Shown here: in pieces, positions 24,078 to 33,367 of the stretch | Layout: each line of letters opens with the position of its first letter | Numbering within the stretch: position 1 is the first letter of the stretch | Position numbers and translations under genes: made by a program | Notes under the pieces: generated by a model | The model's database searches: none | The model's input: the letters and a program-made list of their open reading frames with translations, nothing else | Told to the model about the DNA's origin: nothing | From: Luteibacter anthropi | GTDB lineage: Bacteria; Pseudomonadota; Gammaproteobacteria; Xanthomonadales; Rhodanobacteraceae | Direction of reading: 5' to 3' | Length of the DNA: 64,000 bases | Assembly (NCBI RefSeq): GCF_011759365.1 | Contig: NZ_JAARLZ010000006.1 | Location: 248,001-312,000, forward strand

Positions 24078-26984
24078 TCAGAAACTACCGCGCACGCCTA
24101 CCGTATACACGGTGCCATCCGCTTCGGCATACAGGAAGCGGTTGCGGTATACCGAGTAGTCGTAGAGATGCTCGTGGGTGAGGTTGGTGCCCGATACGAA
24201 CAGCGACAGGCGCGGGGTGAAGGCGTAGCTGGCGCTCAGGTCGAGCTGGCCATACGAGGTGCGGGTGGCCGGCTGGGCACCTGCACCATAGGACAGGCTT
24301 TCCAGGTAAGAGCCGCGCCAGTTGTAGGCCAGGCGCACCTGCACGGGGCCCTTTTCATAGTACGTGCTGAGGTTGGCTGAATTGCCGATGCCCGGCACCG
24401 CGAACTTGCCCGAGGCGGCAATGACGCCAGGGCTCAGGGTGGTGCTGCTGGACACGTGCGTGTAGTTGAAGGCCACGCCCAGGCCATCGAACGGTTCCGG
24501 AAGGACATGGGTGAACTGATAGTTGATCGTCAGTTCCTGGCCGTAGATGTTCGACGAATTCAGGTTGATGGGCTGGGTGAGCGACCAGATGAATGGCTGT
24601 CCCGTGTTCTGGTTGGTAAGGAACGGCACGGGCGTGCTCACCAGCGTGCTGAAGTTGCTTACCTTCTTGTAGAAGCCTTCCAGGGCGATGTAGCTGGCGT
24701 CGTCGATGTACCACTCCAGGCCCATGTCGAAGTTGCGCGACGTGTATGGCTGGAGGTTCGGATTGCCCTGCGAGATGGTGAGCGAGTTCGGACGCGTGCC
24801 GAAGCCCTTGTTGTAGTAGAGGTTGCTCAGCTGCGGCGGGGTCATCGACTTGGACGCGGAGAAGCGATAGACGAGGTTGTCCATCAGGTTCCACTTGAAG
24901 TTCAGCGACGGCAGCCATTTATGGTAGCCACCATTGGCCGACTGCGGCGTGAGTCCGCCAAAGGTGACCTGACCGTTGCTGGTGTCGTTCGGATCGATGT
25001 ACAGGCTGATCGGCGGACGATTGATGGCCGTGGAGGTGGAGTTGACGTTGACGTAGCGCAAACCCACGTCCAGTGCCCAGGCCTTGTCCCACATCGTGCC
25101 TTCGAACACAGCCTTGCCGAAGAATGATTTCTCCTTCTCCGTTACCTTGTTGTAGCTACCCGGATCGGGTGCCGCACCAAGGGTGCCACCATTGGCGGCC
25201 AGGCCGGCGACCAGCGCGGCTTTCTTGTCGGCCGGAAGCTGGTTGTACGCCGCCGGCGAAGCCAGCCAGGCGAGATAAGCACGCGGATCGTACTGCACCC
25301 ACTGCGAGGGCAGGCCCGGCGACGAGACGCCGCTGATCTTGTCCGGTGCGTTGTAGATATACGCGCCCACGGCATCGGGCGGAACGGTGATGTTGTAGCC
25401 GCAGTAAGCGTTGCAGAGCAGGCTGTTCGGCGTGCTCCAGTTCACCGACTTGACCGACTGGTCGTTGTACTCGCCACCGAATTCCAGCTTCGACAGCACG
25501 CCATCGGTGAAGCTCTTGTCCAGGCGGATCTGGTACTGGTTGACCTTGTTGGTCACATTCGTGCCGGAGCCGGCGTTGCAGCAATGCGCCTTCAGGTTGT
25601 TTACGTCGGTGGACGAAAGAATGTTGCTGTAGCTGGGCGGCGTATTGTCGCCACCGTTGGTCCAGGTGGGGTTGGTGCCGAAGTTCTTGCCACCGATCAC
25701 CAGGAAGTAGCCGTTGGGGCTCTGCTTGTTCCAGGCCTTGGAGCTGGATACGTCGAGGCTGAGCTTGGTGGAGTCATCCACGTCGAAACCCAGGTTCAGG
25801 CCGTTCTGGTAGCTCTTTTCGTAGCTGGGGATGAACGACATGACATAGTCGTTCGCCATGACGTTGGGGCCGGAACCGTTGCGGGTGTAGCTGAGTACGG
25901 TGTTGTTGCTGTCGGTGGTCAGCGAATTGATGTCGGCCGTGTTGCCGTACTGGCCGAACTCGTGCTCCAGGGAGTCCACCTTGTAGCTGGAGAACAAGGT
26001 ATCCAGCTGCACCGTGAGCCGGTCGATGGGCTTCCAGTCGATGGCACCGCTGAAACCTTTGCGCGTACGGGTCTCGTCCAGCACGTTGCTTGCCAGGGTC
26101 TCGGGCACTGCCACGTTGGTGTAGTTGGGGTTGCTCAGGTTCGACAGTTTCGAGATGTCCTGGTTGGCATACCAGGAATTGGCCTGCGTATTGAGCTGGG
26201 TATCCTTGCGCTTGTAGTACGTCGCGGATGCCATCCAGCCAAAGGTGTGGTCTGCATTGGTCCAGCCGAACAGGCCCGAGGCCTTCGGTGTGGTCTTGCC
26301 TTTCCAGTCACCAGTGAGGTTGCTGTTCACCCCGGCGGCACTCCACGCACCATGGTAGCCGTTGAAGTCCAGCGGACGCGCGGTCTGGATGTCGACGACG
26401 CCACCGATGTCCACTTCGGGAATATCGGCCGACGAGGTCTTGTTGACCTGGGCGACGCTGATGATTTCGGAAGGAAGTACATCGAAATTGAAGGCACGCG
26501 AGCCGGAGGCCGTCGCCATTTTCCGCCCGTTGACGGTGACGGCCACGAAGTCGGGGCCAAAGCCGCGCACGGCAATCTGGCTGGACTCACCGCCGCTACG
26601 GTTCACCGAGACGCCAGGTACGCGCTGAAGCGCGTCGGCGACGTTGGCATCCGGGAACTTGCCGGTTTCTTCCGCCGAAATGGAGTCGACGACGTTGACT
26701 GCATCCTGCTTGATGGCCTGCGCGCGCTGGAGCGCAGCCAGCTGGCCCGTCACGGCGATGCCGCCCAGCTCGGTCACCTTCTTGTCGTCGGTGGCGGCGG
26801 CATCATCTTTTTTCTTCTGCGCGGAAGCAGGCGTCTTTTCCTGTCCCGCGGATGGCGTCGCTTCGCCCGAGGAGGCGGGCGCAGCTGCTTGCGCGTGTCC
26901 CGGCGCGCCATAACCCATCGTCCAGACAACACCCATCGCAACCAGCGCTCCACGGAGCGCGGCGGCCATCTTCGTTAATTGCAT
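24078..26984 (-). CDS. TonB-dependent receptor (Xanthomonas/Caulobacter type)
   Basis: A 968-aa outer-membrane receptor. After a signal peptide there is a flexible Ala/Lys-rich stretch (about 35-70), a TonB-box-like ELGGIAVTG, the plug domain with AVRGFGPDFVAVTVNGRKM and IPEVDIGGVVDIQT, and a beta-barrel ending in Phe (YTVGVRGSF). The plug sequences are those of the large carbohydrate-uptake branch (TIGR01782-like). Next to GH27 it likely imports alpha-galactosides into the periplasm. Confidence 0.95.
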   Translation of the reverse strand: MQLTKMAAALRGALVAMGVVWTMGYGAPGHAQAAAPASSGEATPSAGQEKTPASAQKKKDDAAATDDKKVTELGGIAVTGQLAALQRAQAIKQDAVNVVDSISAEETGKFPDANVADALQRVPGVSVNRSGGESSQIAVRGFGPDFVAVTVNGRKMATASGSRAFNFDVLPSEIISVAQVNKTSSADIPEVDIGGVVDIQTARPLDFNGYHGAWSAAGVNSNLTGDWKGKTTPKASGLFGWTNADHTFGWMASATYYKRKDTQLNTQANSWYANQDISKLSNLSNPNYTNVAVPETLASNVLDETRTRKGFSGAIDWKPIDRLTVQLDTLFSSYKVDSLEHEFGQYGNTADINSLTTDSNNTVLSYTRNGSGPNVMANDYVMSFIPSYEKSYQNGLNLGFDVDDSTKLSLDVSSSKAWNKQSPNGYFLVIGGKNFGTNPTWTNGGDNTPPSYSNILSSTDVNNLKAHCCNAGSGTNVTNKVNQYQIRLDKSFTDGVLSKLEFGGEYNDQSVKSVNWSTPNSLLCNAYCGYNITVPPDAVGAYIYNAPDKISGVSSPGLPSQWVQYDPRAYLAWLASPAAYNQLPADKKAALVAGLAANGGTLGAAPDPGSYNKVTEKEKSFFGKAVFEGTMWDKAWALDVGLRYVNVNSTSTAINRPPISLYIDPNDTSNGQVTFGGLTPQSANGGYHKWLPSLNFKWNLMDNLVYRFSASKSMTPPQLSNLYYNKGFGTRPNSLTISQGNPNLQPYTSRNFDMGLEWYIDDASYIALEGFYKKVSNFSTLVSTPVPFLTNQNTGQPFIWSLTQPINLNSSNIYGQELTINYQFTHVLPEPFDGLGVAFNYTHVSSSTTLSPGVIAASGKFAVPGIGNSANLSTYYEKGPVQVRLAYNWRGSYLESLSYGAGAQPATRTSYGQLDLSASYAFTPRLSLFVSGTNLTHEHLYDYSVYRNRFLYAEADGTVYTVGVRGSF

Positions 26985-27290
26985 GACTACCTTCCAATCT
27001 TTGTGGAATACGTGTCAGACATGCCTACGGCGTTTCCGTCTGTCGCCCCCATGAACCGTTACGAATGTAACGATCCCCGCGAATCGACCTGTGCCCCTAC
27101 CCGACGGAACCTGCCGTCTGCCCCATTTGTAGTATTTTAAGATAATAGTTACGGGGCGCCTGGGCACAAGCAAGCTGCGTTGCAACATGACGGCAACGTT
27201 GTAATGAAGATGGCTTGTTGTGGGCAGCAGCGGACACCGGCGACGGATATATGGAGCCGCCTTTTCAGGTCGCTATGGCATGACGATGCG
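26985..27290 (-). other. Upstream region of the TonB receptor/GH27 operon
   Basis: 306 bases without a gene. On the minus strand TTGTGC (27164-27169) and TATTAT (27142-27147) are 16 bases apart, a possible -35/-10 pair with a leader of about 155 bases. An AT-rich stretch with ATTTGTAGTATTTTAAG around 27125 shares a half-site with the operator before gntR. Nothing else is evident. Confidence 0.35.
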
Positions 27291-27692
27291 TCAGGCCGCT
27301 CTCATGGCTTCCATGGCCGCACGAGTGAGGAACCCCGAGCGCGTCTCGCCGTGACGTTCGGCGTAGCTATCGATGGCAGTGAGCAGGCGATCCGGCACGG
27401 TTATGTTGACGCGCACGGCCTTCGTGCTCAGCTTCGCCAGATCGACGTTTGCGAGCGCCCATGTCCAGCCGGAAAAGTCTGCCCGGGAACGCAGTGCTTC
27501 AAGTGTGGAAGCCGCAGGGGGCATGGTTCCTTCCTCGATGGCATCTTCAAGGAACAGAAGAATGGCTTCTTCCGCGTTGGCCACCGCTTCATCGAGCGTA
27601 TTGCCTGCACTGAAGCAGCCGGGAAGGTCGGGCACGATCACGCCGTAGGCAGAACCATCCGTGCCCGGTTCGATTGCTATGGGGTAACGCAT
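27291..27692 (-). CDS. hicB: HicB-family antitoxin
   Basis: A 133-aa antitoxin that should neutralise HicA. The N-terminal partially degraded RNase H fold shows MRYPIAIEPGTDGSAYGVIV followed by PDLPGCFSAG and a DEAVANAEEAI helix. The C-terminal part (VRVNITVPDRLLTAIDSYAE) is a ribbon-helix-helix that would bind the operon's own promoter. ATG 27692 with GGAG upstream is chosen over one five codons earlier. The gene follows hicA after 33 bases. Confidence 0.92.
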   Translation of the reverse strand: MRYPIAIEPGTDGSAYGVIVPDLPGCFSAGNTLDEAVANAEEAILLFLEDAIEEGTMPPAASTLEALRSRADFSGWTWALANVDLAKLSTKAVRVNITVPDRLLTAIDSYAERHGETRSGFLTRAAMEAMRAA

Positions 27693-27725
27693 GATGCTTG
27701 GCTCCATACCCTTATCGGGAAAACG

Positions 27726-27905
27726 TCAGGCGATGCCGGCCTGCTTTTTAATAGCGGCGACGAGCCCCTTTCCGAGGTCTTTTCTGGGATGAGGGACAAT
27801 CACCGTCACGCCGGAGGCATTCTGTAGCTTGTGATGGCTACCCCGGATGCTCACCAGGCAAAAGCCGTGGGCCCTCAACAGTCTTACCAGATCTGCAGAG
27901 TTCAT
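27726..27905 (-). CDS. hicA: HicA-family mRNA interferase toxin
   Basis: A 59-aa double-stranded-RNA-binding-fold toxin that cleaves mRNA independently of the ribosome. The catalytic His lies in RGSHHKLQN, with the C-terminal VTVIVPHPRKDLGKG loop typical of HicA. ATG 27905 gives the normal family size. The toxin-first order with hicB downstream is the classic hicAB layout. Confidence 0.93.
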   Translation of the reverse strand: MNSADLVRLLRAHGFCLVSIRGSHHKLQNASGVTVIVPHPRKDLGKGLVAAIKKQAGIA

Positions 27906-27985
27906 TGTGTGTACGATACACACTGACTGTCAAGCGACCTGCCGGCGGGAGGCTCGATCCCCTGCAAGCCCTGTCTGGCCAGGTG

Positions 27986-28393
27986 TCAGCCTGGCTGAAT
28001 CTCCTGGCCGTCTTCCTTGATGAAAGGGGTGGTCAGCGGAGGTGTGATTTCAAGCACGACCTCCGACGGACGGCATAGCCGCGTTCCCTGCTCAGTAACC
28101 ACGAAAGGGCGGTTGATGAGGATGGGGTGGAGCTGCATGGCGTCGAGAAGCTGCTCATCGTCGACATCGGGACGGTCGAGTCCCAGTTTCGCGAAGGGTG
28201 TTCCTTGTTCGCGTACGGCCTGCCGCACCGTCAGGCCTGCGGCGGTGATCAGTCCGGTTAATGTTTCCCGGTCCGGTGGCGTTATCAGGTATTCGATGAT
28301 GACGGTCTCGATACCCAGGTGACGCAGCAAGGCAAGCGTGTTGCGCGAGGTGCCGCAGGCAGGGTTGTGATAGATCGTTGCGTGCAGACTCAT
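27986..28393 (-). CDS. arsC: Arsenate reductase ArsC (glutaredoxin-dependent type)
   Basis: A 135-aa enzyme reducing arsenate to arsenite. The catalytic Cys is in [13 protein letters not shown] (Cys13), followed by [17 protein letters not shown] and LINRPFVV with the Arg residues that bind the oxyanion, matching plasmid R773 ArsC. It overlaps arsH upstream by ATGA. Confidence 0.95.
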   Translation of the reverse strand: MSLHATIYHNPACGTSRNTLALLRHLGIETVIIEYLITPPDRETLTGLITAAGLTVRQAVREQGTPFAKLGLDRPDVDDEQLLDAMQLHPILINRPFVVTEQGTRLCRPSEVVLEITPPLTTPFIKEDGQEIQPG

Positions 28394-29136
28394 GATGCTG
28401 CTCCACTGGCGTGGGATACCGTCGTTTCGACAACGGCTGCGGCTTCGGCAAGAGCGCGTGCCTCGGCCGCGCCCTTGCGCTCGCTGTAACGATCCACGAG
28501 ATAGTCGGAGCGGCCTCGCACCAGCCACGTGAACTTCATCAGCTCTTCCATCACGTCTACGACGCGATCGTAGTAGGCCGAGGGTTTCATCCGGCCGTGG
28601 CTGTCGAATTCCTGCCACGCTTTCGGTACCGAAGACTGGTTCGGTATGGTGACCATCCGCATCCATCGCCCGAGCACGCGCAAGGTGTTCACCACATTGA
28701 ACGACTGCGAGCCACCGCAGACCTGCAACACCGCGAGGGTGCGGCCCTGGGTCGGGCGTACGCTGCCTTCTTCCAGGGGGAGCCAGTCGATCTGGTTCTT
28801 GAACACGCCCGTGATCGTGCCGTGGCGCTCTGGGCTGACCCAGACCTGCCCCTCCGACCATAGCGACAGGGCCCGTAGCTCCTGCACCCTGGGATGCTCC
28901 GGCCCCACGCTGTCCAGCATCGGCAGGCCGGCTGGATCGAATACGCGCGTCTCGGCGCCCAGGTGACGCAGGATGCGTTCTGCTTCCAGGGCGAGTTTCC
29001 GGCTGAAGGATTGTGGCCGCAGCGAACCGTAGAGAAGGAGGATTCGCGGCGCATGCCCGGAATCCTCTGCCGGAGCGAGATGATCGTGGAGTGGGGCGGG
29101 CAGGTCGTGGGTCAGGTGCGGGGTATCGCTGGCCAT
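28390..29136 (-). CDS. arsH: Arsenical resistance protein ArsH
   Basis: A 248-aa NADPH-dependent flavoprotein that oxidises methylated or aromatic trivalent arsenicals to less toxic pentavalent forms. The flavodoxin-like phosphate-binding loop is [20 protein letters not shown], with the family blocks [20 protein letters not shown] and [12 protein letters not shown] 29136 is used; one six codons upstream would overlap the operator. It is first in the arsH-arsC pair and divergent from arsR. Confidence 0.95.
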   Translation of the reverse strand: MASDTPHLTHDLPAPLHDHLAPAEDSGHAPRILLLYGSLRPQSFSRKLALEAERILRHLGAETRVFDPAGLPMLDSVGPEHPRVQELRALSLWSEGQVWVSPERHGTITGVFKNQIDWLPLEEGSVRPTQGRTLAVLQVCGGSQSFNVVNTLRVLGRWMRMVTIPNQSSVPKAWQEFDSHGRMKPSAYYDRVVDVMEELMKFTWLVRGRSDYLVDRYSERKGAAEARALAEAAAVVETTVSHASGAAS

Positions 29137-29147
29137 GGATGTTCCAC

Positions 29148-29175
29148 GTTTCAATGATTCGATAATTATAGAAAC
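29148..29175. promoter_or_regulatory. Probable ArsR operator in the arsH-arsR divergent region
   Basis: GTTTC and GAAAC flank an AT-rich 18-base centre (AATGATTCGATAATTATA). Interrupted AT-rich inverted repeats in this position are the usual ArsR sites, serving both directions. Confidence 0.5.
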
Positions 29176-29214
29176 ATGGAAATGAATAGGGCAACTTTGC
29201 TAGGCTTGGGCCCT

Positions 29215-29565
29215 ATGAAGCCCAAGCCCCATGCAACTCATCTGACCGCTCCCGATGCCATCAGGGCGTTTGCCGCCCTGGCCCAGGAGAGCCGCCTTGC
29301 TATCTTCCGCCTGCTTGTCGAGCACGCGCCGGAGGGACTGGCCGTGGGTGTCATTGGCGAAACGCTGGGCGTAGCTCCTGCCACGCTCTCGTTTCACCTG
29401 AAGGAGCTGCTCAATGCCGGTCTGGTGGCGAGTCGCCAGGCGGGGCGTTTCATTTACTACAGCCCCGTACTGGAAACGGTGGATCGTCTGGTGGGATTCC
29501 TGACCGACAACTGTTGTGCGGCATCCGGTCAGTCGTGTGGCCCCGGGGGCATGGTGCGCAAATAA
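29215..29565 (+). CDS. arsR: ArsR-family arsenic-responsive repressor
   Basis: A winged-helix repressor of about 116 aa (129 if started at ATG 29176). The DNA-recognition helix is LGVAPATLSFHLKELLNAGL, preceded by ESRLAIFRLLVEHAP. The C terminus carries cysteines in DNCCAASGQSCGPG, which may be the As(III) site, unlike the alpha3 CxC of R773 ArsR but like other C-terminal-site members. I prefer ATG 29215 because 29176 touches the operator. It releases arsH-arsC on arsenite binding. Confidence 0.88.
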   Translation: MKPKPHATHLTAPDAIRAFAALAQESRLAIFRLLVEHAPEGLAVGVIGETLGVAPATLSFHLKELLNAGLVASRQAGRFIYYSPVLETVDRLVGFLTDNCCAASGQSCGPGGMVRK

Positions 29566-29657
29566 CTTCGACGTTTCAGTATCCAGCTGCTGGATCGCTT
29601 GTGTCCCCGGTTGGAAATACGGTAATCATCCGGACTTCCATGTCACCACCGGGGGCG

Positions 29658-31124
29658 ATGATGAATCGACGTGAGTTTGCGAAGACGCTGGCGCTTGCGG
29701 GCGCCGTGGGAAGTAGCTTGTGGCCGGTGCAGAAGGCCTTTGCCCTGGCGCCGAAGACGGCGCGTGGCGTGGCGGTGGAGCCATCGCGGTTGCGCGACCT
29801 GCAACAGGCCTTCCTGGATCTTCGCTTCGGCATGTTCATCCATCTCAACATGGCAACCTTCGAGCAGCGCGAGTGGGGTGATCCCGTGCTGTCACCTGCC
29901 TTGTTCAACCCGAGGCATCTCGATCCGGCACAATGGGCGGCAGCTGCGCGTTCCGCGGGCATGGGCTATGGCTGCCTTACCACGAAGCATCACGACGGCT
30001 TCTGCCTGTGGCCGACGAAGACCGGTAGTGCCAACGTCATGCAGTCGTCCTATCCGCACGATGTGGTGCGGGCCTATGTGGATGCGTTTCGCAAGGCGGG
30101 CCTCAAGGTCTGCCTGTACTTTTCGATCCTGGATCTCCGGCAGGATATCCGTGCGCGCACCGTTACTCCGGAAAAGATCGCGCTGATCAAGGCGCAGATC
30201 ACCGAGCTCCTGACGCATTATGGTCCATTGACCGCACTGATCCTGGATGGCTGGAATGCGTCCTGGTCGCGTATCTCCTATGCCGAGCTGCCATACCGGG
30301 AGATCTACGATCTGGTGAAGTCGTTGCAGCCCGACTGCCTGCTTACCGACCACAACGCGGGTAGCTACCCTGGCTCGGCGCTCTACTACACCGACATCAA
30401 GCAGTACGAGCAGCATGCGGGCCAGAAGATCCCCGCCGACAGTCAGGTGCCATCTCAATCCGGCACCACCTTGCAAAGCGACTGGTTCTGGAAAACGTCA
30501 TACCCCACGGCAGAACTTGCGTCCGCAAGGATCATCGTGGAGGACTGGCTCAAGCCTTTCAATGAGAACCATTGCAATCTCATTCTCAACGTTGCCCCCA
30601 ATCGTGACGGCCGCTTCGACGACAACGCGGTGGCGCGCCTGGCCGAGATAGGGCGTTTGTGGAAGCCGTCCGGTCCTGTGTCCCGCATCGAGCGCCAGGT
30701 CACCATCACTACGCCCGATCTCGCTGCAGGTCGGCCGGCATGGGCCAGTGCGAGCGACGAGGCCGTGGGGCCCGATCTCGCCTTCGACGACAACTCACGC
30801 ACCTACTGGCTGGCCGACAAGGGCAAGGACGAGGCCTGGATCGAGGTGCGGTTCGACGCACCGGTGTCGTTCAATACGGTGTCCATCGTGGAACCCCGTG
30901 ACGACAAGGATTACGGTAGCGCGAGTCGCATCACCGCCTATAAGCTCCAGATCTGGCGTGACGGCACATGGGCGGACATCGCCAGCGGCGGTACGCCCGC
31001 ATCGTGGCAGTTCCACGAGTTGCAGCAGACGTCTGCGCAGCGGGTGCGTCTATGGATGCAGGGACACCAGCCAGGGCTCAGCGAACTGGGGCTGTATGAC
31101 GAACCTCGTTACACGTCTTCCTGA
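29658..31124 (+). CDS. Alpha-L-fucosidase, GH29 family, with discoidin-like C-terminal domain
   Basis: A 488-aa exported hydrolase. The N terminus MMNRREFAKTLALAGAVGSS is a twin-arginine (Tat) type signal. GH29 marks are RFGMFIHLN, the TTKHHDGFCLW block, and a nucleophile region at LTALILDGWNASW. After the barrel, a F5/8-type C (CBM32-like) domain covers about 370-485. ATG 29658 and 29661 are adjacent and not distinguishable; ATG 29640 is possible. It may act with the nearby sugar-uptake genes on host or plant glycans. Confidence 0.9.
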   Translation: MMNRREFAKTLALAGAVGSSLWPVQKAFALAPKTARGVAVEPSRLRDLQQAFLDLRFGMFIHLNMATFEQREWGDPVLSPALFNPRHLDPAQWAAAARSAGMGYGCLTTKHHDGFCLWPTKTGSANVMQSSYPHDVVRAYVDAFRKAGLKVCLYFSILDLRQDIRARTVTPEKIALIKAQITELLTHYGPLTALILDGWNASWSRISYAELPYREIYDLVKSLQPDCLLTDHNAGSYPGSALYYTDIKQYEQHAGQKIPADSQVPSQSGTTLQSDWFWKTSYPTAELASARIIVEDWLKPFNENHCNLILNVAPNRDGRFDDNAVARLAEIGRLWKPSGPVSRIERQVTITTPDLAAGRPAWASASDEAVGPDLAFDDNSRTYWLADKGKDEAWIEVRFDAPVSFNTVSIVEPRDDKDYGSASRITAYKLQIWRDGTWADIASGGTPASWQFHELQQTSAQRVRLWMQGHQPGLSELGLYDEPRYTSS

Positions 31125-31142
31125 CCACGCTCGCGATGTTCG

Positions 31143-31184
31143 TGCGCCGGATCATCGTGTCGTGATCCGGCGCATCCTTCCTGT
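31143..31184 (+). terminator. Probable terminator of the fucosidase gene
   Basis: TGCGCCGGATCA and its exact reverse complement are separated by eight bases and followed by TCCTTCCTGT. A strong stem with a pyrimidine-rich tail, 19 bases after the stop. Confidence 0.6.
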
Positions 31185-31214
31185 AGCAAAGCAAGCCTGA
31201 TCTTCAGATCGAAA

Positions 31215-31502
31215 TCAGGGAGGCGTTCCCTGTTTGATCCATGCAGCAAAGAGCTGCACGTTAGATAGCGGCCACGCAGGAGCAGGCGCAGGGGGCATGT
31301 CACCGCTGCTGACCCTGGAGTAGATCTGCTGCGCCCAGATCTTTACGTTGCCGTAGTTGCTCAGGTCGAGGCTTCCATGAGTCACCTGTTTCATATGGGC
31401 AATGTCGGTGGCATTGAACAGGGGGGCGATGTCCCTGGCAAAGCTGACGGTTGCAGTGACGGCCTTGGCGTGGCCGTCAAGCTGTTCGCGGAGGTTGGTC
31501 AT
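31215..31502 (-). CDS. Small cytochrome c-like protein lacking a haem motif
   Basis: A 95-aa protein that reads like one cytochrome-c-type fold (FARDIAPLFNATDIAHM at 21-37, then IYSRVSSGDMPPAPAPAW near 61-78 and FAAWIKQG at the end, where a c-type axial Met would be), but it has no CXXCH haem motif and no signal peptide. AAGGAG precedes ATG 31502. It follows the gene for the larger haem-motif protein on the same strand, so the two probably form one operon. Confidence 0.75.
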   Translation of the reverse strand: MTNLREQLDGHAKAVTATVSFARDIAPLFNATDIAHMKQVTHGSLDLSNYGNVKIWAQQIYSRVSSGDMPPAPAPAWPLSNVQLFAAWIKQGTPP

Positions 31503-31579
31503 GGCAATGGCTCCTTATTGGCTATGCATTGACGAGACGTACCGGAGCCCCGCAAAGGCGACCCCGGCGACGGCGGGGG

Positions 31580-33367
31580 CTACTTGAGCTTGCGGTTTCT
31601 CACGACTTCGGTGGCGCCCTGCGGACTGGCGGCACTGGGGGTTTCCGGCTGGTGTACGGCACCATTGGCGAGAATCACGCTGAAGTCGCCCGAGGCGTGC
31701 TGTCCCTGGCTGCCATGGCAGCCCATGCAGCCGCCCATGTTGTAGCCGGCACCGCCGTAGTACACGTTGCGATGGATACCTGTGCCGCCACGGCTGAACT
31801 GGGCTTCGTAATCACTGTTCACCCCAGTGAAGCCAGAGCCGACGAGACCGCCACTGAAGAGCTGCAACGGGCGGTTGGTCTCCACCACGATATTCGCCAG
31901 GTGATAGCTGGCAGGGTTGGCGCCGCTGTTGGGGTCATTGCCCTTGTAGACACCCGCGTAGTTCTTGTCGATGGCCTGGTACTGCACGTTGACCAGCTTG
32001 TAGTACGACCATGGCGAGGTCTTCAGGCCGTTCTGCTGGTTATAAGTGGCCATCGCCGCGTGGGCGCTCCGGTTGGCCTGGATAACCGCAAGGGGAATCA
32101 GGTTGTCGCGATAATTGATGCAGATGAACCCCTTCGACGGCAGCCCGGGTTTGTCCTGCGCATTCTGGTAGTAGAGCTGGTTCCTGGGAGGATTGCGCAC
32201 GGAGCCAGTGCAGTACTGCGCGGATGCCGGCACCAGGTCGACCCTTGGCGGCACCTGGTTGGCGTTGACCACCGAACTGTCCAATAGAGTGACTTGCGGC
32301 GACGTGGCGCAGTTCTGGCCCACCGGGCAGGGCTGGGGCTGATTGATGATGGCGCCGTTCTCATCCTCTAGCGGACGACCATCAGGACGAAGGATGTTGT
32401 CGGCCTGCTCGAAGGTGGCGTAGATGAAGTAGGGCGCTGAACGTGTCTTCTGGATGATGTGCAGTGCCACGAGACCCCAGGTGGCTTCCCGGTAACAGGT
32501 CTGCTGGCTTGCGTTCTTTTCGTACGAACGCACTGTCGTCATGTGAAAGCGCCCGGAAGCCTGCTCTGCTGCCGTCAGTTCGCGCCATCCCGCCTTCAGT
32601 TCCACGGTGTTGAGCGGCAGGCTGACCATTGAGCTGCTGCCAGGTGGCGGGCTGCTCTTGTTCGTGGTGAGGTAATTCTGCGTGGCGTTGGCAACACTGG
32701 CCGGTATGGCCTGCCACCACTTATTGAGGGCAACGTAGGTGTACTCCGTACGATTGGCCTTGGCCGTGAAGCGGATCAACTGCGGTGACGAGTTGCCGGG
32801 TACTTGCTGGGGGGCGGCACCCGCATACATGTCGTCGAGCGTGATCTGGTCGGTTTCGTCCAGATTGACCCATGCAGTCGACGTGGACGGAGACATGCAC
32901 GCCGGCACGGGGTTGTCGTAGTTGTAGCTAGGGAGTGTGTCGTAGCCGAAAGAGGCGCTGGGCGACGTGGTATAGCCTGGAGGAAGGCCCTTTCCGGGGA
33001 AGATCTCGACCTTGCTTCGGAAGGTTTCCCACACGCGCGGGCCGGCACATCGAGGGTCGCCGAAACGACAGTTGGTGTCGGGTGTGTCACGCTGGTTCAG
33101 GCCACCGTTCTGCTTTACCGCGGGCCAGTTGAGTGCAATGAATTCCTGCCACGCAAAATAGGCTGCCTGCGACATCGTGGCCCTTGGTGCACCGCCATTC
33201 TGCGGATTGAGTTCGTTGGGCACCACGCTATTGATGGTAATGGCGTTGCTGGCCGCATCCACTGCACGTTCGTCCAGTGGCTGGGCGATCGCCTGGCTTC
33301 GTATTCCGATGACGGACGCAACGACGACCAGCGACGCCATGGTCGCTGTGACAATACGGATATTCAT
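31580..33367 (-). CDS. Exported c-type haem protein, unknown function
   Basis: A 595-aa exported protein. ATG 33367 opens a signal peptide (MNIRIVTATMASLVVVASVI...). Most of the chain is a large domain without a known motif, rich in Pro, Asn, Gln and Trp, with several cysteine pairs (TNCRFGDPRC, PCPVGQNCATS). A single haem-binding CMGCH lies near the C terminus (about 547-551) in the GGCMGCHGSQGQ context. It is thus a c-type haem protein of the periplasm or outside; the role may be electron transfer or an oxidase. The preceding region has no other gene. Confidence 0.75.
   Translation of the reverse strand: MNIRIVTATMASLVVVASVIGIRSQAIAQPLDERAVDAASNAITINSVVPNELNPQNGGAPRATMSQAAYFAWQEFIALNWPAVKQNGGLNQRDTPDTNCRFGDPRCAGPRVWETFRSKVEIFPGKGLPPGYTTSPSASFGYDTLPSYNYDNPVPACMSPSTSTAWVNLDETDQITLDDMYAGAAPQQVPGNSSPQLIRFTAKANRTEYTYVALNKWWQAIPASVANATQNYLTTNKSSPPPGSSSMVSLPLNTVELKAGWRELTAAEQASGRFHMTTVRSYEKNASQQTCYREATWGLVALHIIQKTRSAPYFIYATFEQADNILRPDGRPLEDENGAIINQPQPCPVGQNCATSPQVTLLDSSVVNANQVPPRVDLVPASAQYCTGSVRNPPRNQLYYQNAQDKPGLPSKGFICINYRDNLIPLAVIQANRSAHAAMATYNQQNGLKTSPWSYYKLVNVQYQAIDKNYAGVYKGNDPNSGANPASYHLANIVVETNRPLQLFSGGLVGSGFTGVNSDYEAQFSRGGTGIHRNVYYGGAGYNMGGCMGCHGSQGQHASGDFSVILANGAVHQPETPSAASPQGATEVVRNRKLK

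Noticed and set aside
28394-29194. Fusion of ArsC with an upstream reading frame reaching 29194
   Set aside because: The upstream part is out of frame with arsH and has no domain; ArsC begins cleanly at ATG 28393 in an ATGA overlap with arsH.
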